Shown piece by piece: positions 46,283 to 54,101 of a stretch of 64,000 nucleotides of DNA. Positions within the stretch are counted from its first letter, which is position 1. Every line of letters starts with the position of its first letter. The stretch lies in the NCBI RefSeq assembly GCF_014287635.1, contig NZ_JACOPH010000008.1:1-64000 (forward strand), written 5' to 3'. Source of the DNA: Roseburia zhanii (lineage in GTDB: Bacteria > Bacillota > Clostridia > Lachnospirales > Lachnospiraceae). The notes below the pieces were generated by a model. The model had not been told where the DNA came from, did no database searches, and saw only the letters and a list, made by a program, of their open reading frames with translations. The translations under genes and the position numbers were made by a program.

Positions 46283-47040
46283 GTGGGCCTGTGTCCGTTC
46301 GGTTATTGTATCGACGAACTGCCATTGTGTCCGTACACCATCTGCTGTTTTCAAACCGGCTTTCTAGCGTGCCTAAGCAGGCGGTGACATAAGCGTTTAT
46401 TCCAAAAACTGCCCCAAACTCGCCTTTTATATTGTGGATGTGTTGCGTTGCCTAGCTCAGACAGTGGGGCAGTTTTTGACGCTTATGTCATCACCTGCTA
46501 AGGCACACACGAAAGCCGGTTGATGAAAACAGCAGGTGGTGTACGGACACGATGGCAGTTCAATTTACACTTCGGCGGACACAGGCAATTTACGTACTTA
46601 AGGAGAATTCTCATGTTTGATTTTATTATTTTAAGTGACACAGAAAAATCCCATCTTTACAACAATCCTTAAGTTCCACTGGCAGGTAATGAAATAATAT
46701 ATCTATTGCACTGTCAGCCCCAAGCAAAAAACGTAAATTGCCTGTGTCACATAACCGTGAATAAAACTGTCACAGTGCCCCTCTCCCAGCGGCAGGTTTC
46801 ATTGCCCGGCTTTCGTGTGAGCCTTAGCAGACGGTGGCATAAGCGTCAAAAACTGCCCAACTGTCCGAGCTTAATAACATAGAACCTTTCACAGCATAAA
46901 AGGCGAGTTTTGGGCAGTTTTTGGAATAAACGCTTATGCCATCATCTGCTTAGGCACACTAGAAAGCCGGGCCAAAAACCTGCCGCTGGGAGAGGGGCAC
47001 TGTGACAGTTTGCCAAAACATTAGATTGACACAGGCTCAC
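46283..47040. repeat. compound long-hairpin element, copy 2 (units A2 and B2)
   Basis: The 758-bp element has the layout of the copy at 13197. Ends are GTGGGCCTGTGTC (46283-46295) and GACACAGGCTCAC (47028-47040), one mismatch. Unit A2 (46283-46594) has arms from 46316 and to 46561; unit B2 (46732-47040) has arms from 46764 and to 47011, in opposite orientation. The 137-bp core is bounded by the same 17-bp inverted repeat GACACAGGCAATTTACG (46578-46594 and 46732-46748). Outer stem sequences differ from copy 1 but pair within each unit. Mid-stem motifs CGGCTTTC, CATAAGCG, TTTATTCCAAAAACTGCC and loop motifs match copy 1. Confidence 0.9.
46613..46672 (+). CDS. short ORF in the core of hairpin element copy 2
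   Basis: ATG 46613 follows AAGGAG (46600-46605) by 7 nt and opens a 19-codon frame (MFDFIILSDTEKSHLYNNP). The peptide is unlike the one in copy 1. The conserved feature is only a ribosome site and short ORF at the same place. Coding is doubtful. Confidence 0.2.
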   Translation: MFDFIILSDTEKSHLYNNP

Positions 47041-47068
47041 AACTAATATTTTTTTGTAAAACAGACAG

Positions 47069-47097
47069 TTGCAACAACCCATCTCTGTCTGTATAAT
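47069..47097 (+). promoter_or_regulatory. prmA promoter
   Basis: TTGCAA (47069-47074), 17 bp, TATAAT (47092-47097), just after hairpin element copy 2 and 44 nt before the prmA start. Confidence 0.65.
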
Positions 47098-47140
47098 GGA
47101 GAATAGAGTTTATTTTTAGAACAGAGAGCGAGGAAACACA

Positions 47141-48121
47141 ATGAAGTGGAATAGATATACAATCAAGACAACAACCGCAGCCGAAGATTTTATCAGTGCC
47201 ATGTTAGATGAACTTGGCATACAGGGCGTGGAGATCGAAGATAATATCCCGTTGTCAAAAGAAGATCAGGCAGATATGTTTATCGATTTTCTGCCGGAAT
47301 TGCCACCGGATGATGGCGTCAGCTATGTAAGTTTTTATTTGGAAGATGGCGAAGATCATACCGAGATCTTACATCAGGTTGAAAACGGAATCGAAGAACA
47401 GCGTCAGTTTGTAGACGTGGGAGAAGGCTGCATAGCAGTCAGCGATACCGAAGATATAGACTGGATGAATAACTGGAAAGAGTATTTCCATTCCTTTTAT
47501 ATAGAAGATATACTGATCAAACCAACATGGGAAGAATTAAAAGACGAAGATAAGGACAAGTTTTTGATCGAGATCGATCCGGGAATCTCATTTGGAACAG
47601 GAAAACATGAAACCACACAGTTGTGCATCCGCCAGCTGTTAAAATATATCCGGGGAGATAAAGATTACACACCGGCAGAAAAACATCCAAAAGTATTAGA
47701 TGTTGGCTGCGGAAGCGGAATCCTCTCAATCGCAGCATTAAAGTTAGGTGCGTCCGAAGTCGTAGGTACAGATTTAGATGAAAATTGTATGACATCCACA
47801 TGGGAAAATATGGAAGTAAACCATCTGCCAAAAGAATTAGGAAAATTCTATGTCGGCAATCTGATCGATGATGAAAAATTACAGGAAACAGTCGGAACCG
47901 GGTGTTTTGATATTGTCGTTGCAAACATTTTAGCAGACGTGATCATTCCAATGGCACCGGTGATTCCGGCAAGATTAAAAGAAGGCGGCATTTTTATCAC
48001 CTCAGGAATCATTGATTTTAAAGAAAATGAAGTAAAAGAAGCAATTGAAGCGGCAGGAATGAGAGTGCTTGAAATCAACCATCAGGGTGAATGGGTGAAT
48101 ATCACAGCAATCAAAGGTTAA
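47141..48121 (+). CDS. prmA: ribosomal protein L11 methyltransferase
   Basis: The 326-aa SAM enzyme trimethylates ribosomal protein L11. The N-terminal domain (YTIKTTTAAEDFISAMLDELG) recognises L11 and the C-terminal Rossmann domain has LDVGCGSGILSIAALKLGA (about 186-204), preceded by PGISFGTGKHETTQLC; NILADV is the active loop. Starts 19 nt after an AGCGAGG ribosome site region; spacing fits. The operon continues to rsmE, cysteine desulfurase and thiI. Confidence 0.95.
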   Translation: MKWNRYTIKTTTAAEDFISAMLDELGIQGVEIEDNIPLSKEDQADMFIDFLPELPPDDGVSYVSFYLEDGEDHTEILHQVENGIEEQRQFVDVGEGCIAVSDTEDIDWMNNWKEYFHSFYIEDILIKPTWEELKDEDKDKFLIEIDPGISFGTGKHETTQLCIRQLLKYIRGDKDYTPAEKHPKVLDVGCGSGILSIAALKLGASEVVGTDLDENCMTSTWENMEVNHLPKELGKFYVGNLIDDEKLQETVGTGCFDIVVANILADVIIPMAPVIPARLKEGGIFITSGIIDFKENEVKEAIEAAGMRVLEINHQGEWVNITAIKG

Positions 48122-48168
48122 AGTGCACAGATACCATGTCAGCTTTAATGATAAAGGAGTCTTAAAAC

Positions 48169-48906
48169 ATGTATCAGTTTTTTGTAGATGATGCACAGAT
48201 CGGCAGGGAATTTGTAACGATCACCGGAGAAGATGTCAATCATATTAAAAATGTACTCCGCATGAAAGCAGGAGAAAAAATACGCATCAGTAACCAGCAG
48301 GGACGGGATTATTATTGTGAGATCTCAGAAGTGACAGATACATTTGTGCAGGCAGATATTTTAAACGAAGATGCCGCTTCGACCGAACTGCCTTCTAAGA
48401 TCTATCTGTTTCAGGGAATCCCCAAAGGCGACCGTATGGAAACCGTCATTGAAAAAGCAGTCGAATTAGGTGTTTATGAGATCATTCCGGTTGCAATGAA
48501 ATACTGTGTCGTAAAATTAGATGCCAAAAAAGAAGCTGCGAAAGTTGCCCGCTGGCAGAAACAGGCAGAAGCAGCGGCAAAGCAGTCTAAACGCAGTATC
48601 ATTCCAAAGATCCATCCGGTGATGAGTTATAAAGAAGCCGTAGAGTATGCCATGCAGTGCGATGTGCGTCTGGTTCCTTATGAAAATGAGCGTGGTATGC
48701 AGGGAACAAGAGAAGCATTAAGTACGATCAAGTCAGGCACTTCCGTAAGTGTGATGATCGGGCCGGAAGGTGGATTTGCCGAAGATGAGATTACACAGGT
48801 AAAAGATTCCATGCAGGTCATTTCTTTAGGAAAGAGAATCTTACGGACAGATACCGCAGGCATTGCGGTCATGTCAATGTTAATGTTAGAATTAGAGATG
48901 GAGTAG
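48169..48906 (+). CDS. rsmE: 16S rRNA (uracil1498-N3)-methyltransferase
   Basis: The 245-aa SPOUT-class enzyme methylates U1498 of 16S rRNA. It has the N-terminal PUA-like domain (HIKNVLRMKAGEKIRISNQQG) and the C-terminal trefoil knot with MIGPEGGFAEDEI and LGKRILRTDTAGIAV, the SAM-binding signatures. It follows prmA by 47 nt, the usual pairing, and precedes the cysteine desulfurase by 4 nt. Confidence 0.94.
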   Translation: MYQFFVDDAQIGREFVTITGEDVNHIKNVLRMKAGEKIRISNQQGRDYYCEISEVTDTFVQADILNEDAASTELPSKIYLFQGIPKGDRMETVIEKAVELGVYEIIPVAMKYCVVKLDAKKEAAKVARWQKQAEAAAKQSKRSIIPKIHPVMSYKEAVEYAMQCDVRLVPYENERGMQGTREALSTIKSGTSVSVMIGPEGGFAEDEITQVKDSMQVISLGKRILRTDTAGIAVMSMLMLELEME

Positions 48907-48910
48907 AACA

Positions 48911-50065
48911 ATGGAAGTATATTTAGATAATTCTGCTACTACAAAGTGCAGTAAACGTGCAGTCGATACGATGGTCAATCTTTTGACAGCAGATTTTGGA
49001 AATCCGTCTTCCCTGCACAGCATGGGTGCTAAGGCAGAAGAATATGTAAAAGAGGCAAGAAAGAAAATTGCAAAGACATTAAAAGCAGAAGAAAAAGAGA
49101 TCTTTTTTACTTCAGGAGGAACAGAATCTAATAATCTTGCAATTTTAGGCTGTGTAGAAGCCAATAAAAGAGCAGGAAACCATATCATTACGACAGCGAT
49201 CGAACATGCATCCGTACAGCAGGTGTTTGAACATTTGAAAGAAGAAGGATATCGTGTCACATATCTTCCGGTAGATGTATCGGGCGTGATCTCCTTAGAG
49301 GCACTAGAAGAAGCATTAGATGAAGAAACCATCTTTGTTTCTATCATGCAGGTCAATAATGAAATCGGAACGGTCGAACCGATCGAAGAAGCCGTACAGT
49401 TGATCCGCAAGAAAGCACCGAAGGCAGTCATACATGTCGATGCGATCCAGTCTTATGGAAAAATGGCGATCTGCCCGAAAAAGTTAAAGATCGATCTGCT
49501 TTCGGTCAGCGGACATAAGATCCATGGACCAAAAGGCAGCGGATTTTTATATATCAAAGACAAGACGAAGATCAAGCCGATCTTATTTGGCGGTGGACAG
49601 CAGAAAGGAATGCGCTCCGGAACAGAAAACGTACCTGCGATCGCAGGACTTGCAGAGGCAGCCGCAGAAGCATATGATCATTTAGAAGAAAATGTCAGCC
49701 ATATGTATGGATTACGGGATTATTTCATAGAAGAAGTAACAAAGATCGAGGGTGTGACAGTCAATGGAAGTACAGGTATGCAGGCGGCACCGCATATCGT
49801 CAGCGTCAGTGTGGAAGATGTCAGAAGTGAAGTGCTGTTACATTCCTTAGAAGAAAAAGGAATCTATGTATCTGCAGGAAGTGCCTGTTCTTCAAACAAG
49901 CCGTCGGTCAGCAGAACATTAAAAGCGATCGGACTAAAAAATAATCTGTTAGATTCTACGGTACGTTTCAGTTTTTGTGAAAGCACAACAAAAGAAGAAT
50001 TAGATTATACGATTGCAAATTTAAAAGAGATCATTCCGTTTCGGAGAAAGTTTACAAGGAAATAG
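48911..50065 (+). CDS. cysteine desulfurase (NifS/IscS family)
   Basis: The 384-aa PLP enzyme takes sulfur from cysteine to form a persulfide. The PLP lysine lies in SVSGHKIHGPKGSGFLY (about residue 203) and the sulfur-carrying cysteine in SAGSACSSNKPSVS (about 325). HAIEHASVQQ-type sequence is seen as TTAIEHASVQQVF. It ends 10 nt before thiI, so it is likely the dedicated sulfur donor for ThiI, comparable to NifZ-ThiI in Bacillus subtilis; a wider role in Fe-S clusters is possible. Confidence 0.92.
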   Translation: MEVYLDNSATTKCSKRAVDTMVNLLTADFGNPSSLHSMGAKAEEYVKEARKKIAKTLKAEEKEIFFTSGGTESNNLAILGCVEANKRAGNHIITTAIEHASVQQVFEHLKEEGYRVTYLPVDVSGVISLEALEEALDEETIFVSIMQVNNEIGTVEPIEEAVQLIRKKAPKAVIHVDAIQSYGKMAICPKKLKIDLLSVSGHKIHGPKGSGFLYIKDKTKIKPILFGGGQQKGMRSGTENVPAIAGLAEAAAEAYDHLEENVSHMYGLRDYFIEEVTKIEGVTVNGSTGMQAAPHIVSVSVEDVRSEVLLHSLEEKGIYVSAGSACSSNKPSVSRTLKAIGLKNNLLDSTVRFSFCESTTKEELDYTIANLKEIIPFRRKFTRK

Positions 50066-50075
50066 TGGAGGAAAT

Positions 50076-51263
50076 ATGTATAAATCATTTTTGATCAAAT
50101 ATGGCGAAATCGCCATTAAAGGAAAGAACCGTTATCTGTTTGAAGAAGCATTGACAGGTCAGATCCGTTATGCTTTAAGATCGGTGGACGGAGAATTTGA
50201 AGTACGTCGTCTGCAGGGCAGGATCTATGTAGATGCATTGAGTGAATATGATTATGATGAAGTTTTAGAAGCACTTTCCCATGTATTTGGAATCGTCGGC
50301 ATCTGTCCGGTGGTTTTAGTAGAGGATGAAGGATTTGACAAGCTTGCAGAAGATGTGATCGCATATATGGATAAAGTATATCCGGATAAGCATATCACCT
50401 TTAAAGTAAATGCAAGAAGGGCAAGAAAAAATTATCCGATGGATTCGATGGAATTAAATGCGGCATTAGGTGAAAAGATCCTAGATGCATTTCCGGAGAT
50501 CAAAGTCGATGTACACAATCCAGATGTGCTCTTATGCGTAGAAATCCGCGAAAAGATCAATATTTATTCCACAGAGATCAAAGGACCGGGTGGAATGCCG
50601 GTAGGTACAAACGGAAAAGCGATGCTGTTATTATCCGGTGGGATCGACAGTCCGGTAGCCGGATATATGATCGCAAAACGTGGTGTAGCGATCGATGCAA
50701 CTTATTTCCATGCACCGCCATATACCAGTGAACGTGCAAAACAGAAAGTTGTGGATCTTGCCAAGATCGTATCGAAGTATTCAGGTCCGATCAATCTGCA
50801 TGTCGTAAATTTTACAGATATCCAGTTATATATTTATGAGAAGTGTCCGCATGAAGAATTGACGATCATCATGCGTCGTTACATGATGAAGATCGCAGAG
50901 CATTTTGCAAATGAAAATCATTGTTTAGGATTGGTAACAGGAGAGAGTATCGGACAGGTGGCAAGCCAGACCATGCAGTCCCTTGCTGCGACTAATGCAG
51001 TATGTACCCTGCCGGTATACCGTCCACTGATCGGTTTTGATAAAAATGAGATCATAGATATTTCAGAGAAGATCGATGCTTATGAAACCAGTATCCAGCC
51101 GTTTGAAGACTGCTGTACGATATTTGTAGCAAAGCATCCGGTAACGAAACCAAACTTAAAAGTGATCGAGCGTTCTGAAACAAAATTAAGTGAGAAGATC
51201 GATGAACTGATGAAAACCGCGATCGACACAACAGAAGTGATCCACATCACAGCAGAGGATTAA
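50076..51263 (+). CDS. thiI: tRNA 4-thiouridine synthase ThiI
   Basis: The 395-aa enzyme adenylates U8 of tRNA and inserts sulfur to give s4U. It has an N-terminal ferredoxin-like/THUMP region (about 1-165) and the PP-loop pyrophosphatase motif LLSGGIDSPVAGYM (about 188-201). There is no C-terminal rhodanese domain, as in Gram-positive ThiI, so sulfur must come directly from the neighbouring desulfurase. GGAGG is 6 nt before ATG. Ends at a perfect hairpin. Confidence 0.95.
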   Translation: MYKSFLIKYGEIAIKGKNRYLFEEALTGQIRYALRSVDGEFEVRRLQGRIYVDALSEYDYDEVLEALSHVFGIVGICPVVLVEDEGFDKLAEDVIAYMDKVYPDKHITFKVNARRARKNYPMDSMELNAALGEKILDAFPEIKVDVHNPDVLLCVEIREKINIYSTEIKGPGGMPVGTNGKAMLLLSGGIDSPVAGYMIAKRGVAIDATYFHAPPYTSERAKQKVVDLAKIVSKYSGPINLHVVNFTDIQLYIYEKCPHEELTIIMRRYMMKIAEHFANENHCLGLVTGESIGQVASQTMQSLAATNAVCTLPVYRPLIGFDKNEIIDISEKIDAYETSIQPFEDCCTIFVAKHPVTKPNLKVIERSETKLSEKIDELMKTAIDTTEVIHITAED

Positions 51264-51266
51264 AAA

Positions 51267-51290
51267 AAGAGGATGGTCAGCCATCCTCTT
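51267..51290. terminator. bidirectional terminator between thiI and the HPr-like gene
   Basis: AAGAGGATGG-TCAG-CCATCCTCTT, a perfect 10-bp stem with A-rich sequence before and TTAAAATT after, serving convergent genes. Confidence 0.8.
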
Positions 51291-51314
51291 AAAATTCTAT
51301 GAAATCCTGTGTGA

Positions 51315-51545
51315 TTATACAAGATATGGTTTTAATGCCTCAAGAATCTCATCCTCGTTAGCTTCAGCATGAATAGCAAGATCGATCGGTTTTGAAAGAT
51401 CAAGACTGAAGATACCCATGATAGATTTTGCATCGATAACATATCTTCCGGAAATCAGGTCGAAATCATATTCAAACTGAGTAATTGTATTAACGAAAGA
51501 TTTAACTTTATCGATAGAATTTAAAGAAATCTGAACTGTTTTCAT
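51315..51545 (-). CDS. HPr-like protein lacking the phosphorylated histidine
   Basis: The 76-aa protein has the HPr length and fold pattern; RYVIDAKSIMGIFSLDLSKP matches the region around regulatory Ser46, and the end resembles HPr (DEILEALKPYLV). At the site of active His15, where HPr has GLHARPA, it reads NSIDKVKSF, so it cannot take a phosphate from enzyme I at that residue. It may be regulatory, as Bacillus Crh is. The start at 51545 has AAGGAGG 7 nt upstream. It is a single gene, convergent with thiI and divergent from mtaB. Confidence 0.8.
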   Translation of the reverse strand: MKTVQISLNSIDKVKSFVNTITQFEYDFDLISGRYVIDAKSIMGIFSLDLSKPIDLAIHAEANEDEILEALKPYLV

Positions 51546-51658
51546 TGTGTAATCCTCCTTATGAATCGTATTTTCATTACTTGTTAATATAGTAATTGTT
51601 TTAATAGGAAAAGTCAATCACATTTATACCAACATTATGTCGAAATTGGAGGCGAAAA

Positions 51659-52978
51659 GTGAGTAAAATAAACAAAAAAAAGGCGGCGCTGCATAATTTA
51701 GGATGCAAAGTAAATGCATATGAAACAGAAGCCATGCAGCAGCTCCTTGAAGAAGCAGGATATGAGATCGTAGACTTTTCAGAACAGGCAGATGTCTACG
51801 TGATCAATACCTGTTCCGTAACGAATATGGCAGACCGTAAATCCAGACAGATGCTGCATCGTGCGAAAAAGAAAAATCCAGACAGCATCGTCATAGCAGC
51901 CGGCTGTTATGTGCAGACAAAAATGGAAGAAGCCAAGTTAGATGAAGCAGTCGATATTATTATCGGAAACAATAAAAAACATGATCTGATCCCTGCAATC
52001 CTGGCCTATGAAAAAGATCATGCACAAAAAGAGTCTGTGACAGAGATCAACCACAGACAGTCATATGAGAATTTGAGCATGACAAAAACAGCAGAGCATA
52101 CAAGAGCTTTTATCAAAGTGCAGGATGGCTGTAACCAGTTTTGCAGTTACTGTATCATCCCTTATGCAAGAGGGCGTGTCAGAAGCCGCAGCCTTACAGA
52201 TGTTTTAACAGAAATTCAGGCATTAGCAGATAATGGTTATCAGGAAGTCGTACTGACAGGGATACATCTTAGTTCGTATGGGATCGATATCGACGATTGT
52301 CTTTTACATCTGATCGAAGAAACAGCAAAGATCGAAGGGATCAGACGCATCCGGTTAGGTTCCTTAGAACCAAGGATCGTAACCGAAGAATTCGTAAAAG
52401 CGATCGCAGGGATAGATAAGATCTGTCCGCATTTCCATTTATCCTTACAGAGTGGATGTGATACCGTTTTAGAGCGTATGAACCGCAAATATGATACGAA
52501 AGAATATGAAGATGGCTGCAGGCTCCTTAGAACGTATTTTGACCATCCGGCGGTCACGACCGATGTAATCGTAGGTTTTCCGGGGGAAACGGATGAAGAA
52601 TTTGCACAGACGAAAAGCTATCTTGAAAAGATCCGTTTTTATGAGATGCATATTTTTAAATACTCAAAAAGAGAAGGCACAAGAGCAGCCGCTATGAAAG
52701 ATCAGGTTGCAGAGCAGATAAAGACGCTCCGCAGCAATGAACTGTTACAGTTAGAACATAGGATGTCTAAGGAATACAGAGAGTATTATATGGATAAACC
52801 GGTGGAAGTTTTAATGGAAGAACCGGTAGAAATAAATGGAAAACGCTATTTTACAGGATATACAAAAGAGTATGTAAAAGTGGCATTAGAAACAGCAGAA
52901 GATATTTCAAACACATTCCAAACAGGGACGATCACAGAGCGGCTTTCAGACGACCTGTATCTAATGGTTGAATTTTAG
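51659..52978 (+). CDS. mtaB: tRNA t6A37 methylthiotransferase
   Basis: The 439-aa radical SAM enzyme adds a methylthio group to t6A37 in tRNAs for ANN codons. The N-terminal UPF0004 domain has three cluster cysteines (ALHNLGCKVNAYE, INTCSV, AAGCYVQ), the radical SAM motif is CNQFCSYCIIPYARG (about 158-172), and a TRAM domain is C-terminal. The GCKVN start separates MtaB from MiaB. The start is GTG 51659 after GGAGGCG. Encoded alone before the ireB cluster. Confidence 0.93.
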   Translation: MSKINKKKAALHNLGCKVNAYETEAMQQLLEEAGYEIVDFSEQADVYVINTCSVTNMADRKSRQMLHRAKKKNPDSIVIAAGCYVQTKMEEAKLDEAVDIIIGNNKKHDLIPAILAYEKDHAQKESVTEINHRQSYENLSMTKTAEHTRAFIKVQDGCNQFCSYCIIPYARGRVRSRSLTDVLTEIQALADNGYQEVVLTGIHLSSYGIDIDDCLLHLIEETAKIEGIRRIRLGSLEPRIVTEEFVKAIAGIDKICPHFHLSLQSGCDTVLERMNRKYDTKEYEDGCRLLRTYFDHPAVTTDVIVGFPGETDEEFAQTKSYLEKIRFYEMHIFKYSKREGTRAAAMKDQVAEQIKTLRSNELLQLEHRMSKEYREYYMDKPVEVLMEEPVEINGKRYFTGYTKEYVKVALETAEDISNTFQTGTITERLSDDLYLMVEF

Positions 52979-53079
52979 ACAAGAATATATTACAATAGCA
53001 TTAGCAATGCTTTTGCGTTGCCATGTGTGATCTTTTCATACATGAATAACAAAAGAGCAGAATATAAGGGCGTGAAATT

Positions 53080-53343
53080 ATGCAGAATTTGAATAACACA
53101 CAATTTTTTAAAGTAGAAAAAGAACTGGAGATGCGGGTAGAAGACGTACTTGCAATCGTATATGAAGCATTGACAGAGAAAGGTTATAATCCGGTGAATC
53201 AGATTGTTGGATATGTTATGTCCGGTGATCCTACTTATATCACCAGCCATAATAATGCAAGAAGTCTGATCATGAAAGTAGAACGTGACGAAATTGTAGA
53301 AGAAATCTTACAGGAATACATCAAGACAAAATTGTCAAAATAA
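53080..53343 (+). CDS. IreB family regulatory phosphoprotein (UPF0297)
   Basis: The 87-aa protein matches IreB/Yrz[12 protein letters not shown] near the start, [20 protein letters not shown] and [15 protein letters not shown]. In Enterococcus faecalis IreB is phosphorylated on N-terminal threonines by the kinase IreK and controls cephalosporin resistance; Thr7 is present here. It heads the classic ireB-ruvX-DUF1292 trio (16 and 2 nt gaps). Confidence 0.93.
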   Translation: MQNLNNTQFFKVEKELEMRVEDVLAIVYEALTEKGYNPVNQIVGYVMSGDPTYITSHNNARSLIMKVERDEIVEEILQEYIKTKLSK

Positions 53344-53359
53344 TACGGAGGCTTATAAT

Positions 53360-53797
53360 ATGCGGATTTTGGGACTGGATTTTGGTTCCCATACGGTTGG
53401 CGTGGCAGTCAGCGACGAATTAGGACTGACAGCACAAGGCGTAGAGATCATCCGAAGAAAGTCACCGGGCAAATTGCGGCAGACACTGGCAAGGATCGAA
53501 GAACTTGCCTCTACTTATCGTGTCGAAAAAATTGTTTTAGGTTATCCTAAGAACATGAACAATACAGAGGGTGAACGCTGCGAAAAGACCCGTGAATTTC
53601 AGGATATGTTAGAGAGAAGAACGAATCTGCCGGTAGAATTGTGGGATGAGCGTCTGACAACAGTTGCAGCGGATATGGTAATGATGGAAAGCGGTATCCG
53701 CAGGGAGCATCGCAAAGAGTATGTGGATAAGATCGCAGCAATGTTCATATTGCAGGGATATCTGGATTTTTTGCGGAATCAGAAAACAGAGGACTAG
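53360..53797 (+). CDS. ruvX: Holliday junction resolvase-like RuvX/YqgF
   Basis: The 145-aa RNase H-fold protein begins [20 protein letters not shown], and has [16 protein letters not shown] and ELWDERLTT, all family signatures; YqgF proteins act in 16S pre-rRNA 5'-end maturation. The third acidic residue is in [24 protein letters not shown]-type ribosome site precedes ATG. Ends 2 nt before the DUF1292 gene. Confidence 0.94.
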   Translation: MRILGLDFGSHTVGVAVSDELGLTAQGVEIIRRKSPGKLRQTLARIEELASTYRVEKIVLGYPKNMNNTEGERCEKTREFQDMLERRTNLPVELWDERLTTVAADMVMMESGIRREHRKEYVDKIAAMFILQGYLDFLRNQKTED

Positions 53798-53799
53798 GA

Positions 53800-54057
53800 A
53801 TGGAAAAAATTATTTTTAATGCTCCTGATACGGAGGAGTCAATCGAATTTTTCTGCTTAGAGCAGACACAGATCAACAATCAGAATTACCTTTTAGTCAC
53901 AGAAGACGAGGAAGGCGATTCTGAAGCTTATATTTTGAAAGAAACATCTTCAGAGGGAGAAGATACCGTGTATGAGATGGTGGAGGATGAACAGGAATTA
54001 GAAGCTATCGGCAAGGTATTCGCAGAACTGATGGAAGATGTTGATTTAGAATATTAG
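53800..54057 (+). CDS. DUF1292 family protein
   Basis: The 85-aa very acidic protein matches the YrzB (DUF1292) family: IEFFCLEQTQINNQNYLLVT, then EAYILKE and a C-terminal DEQELEAIGKVFAELMED. It is always found beside ireB and ruvX in Firmicutes, but no function is established. It starts 2 nt after the ruvX stop. Confidence 0.9.
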   Translation: MEKIIFNAPDTEESIEFFCLEQTQINNQNYLLVTEDEEGDSEAYILKETSSEGEDTVYEMVEDEQELEAIGKVFAELMEDVDLEY

Positions 54058-54101
54058 GACACGTAAACGTAAATAGAACGAGAATTTGGAGGTAATCATT
54101 T

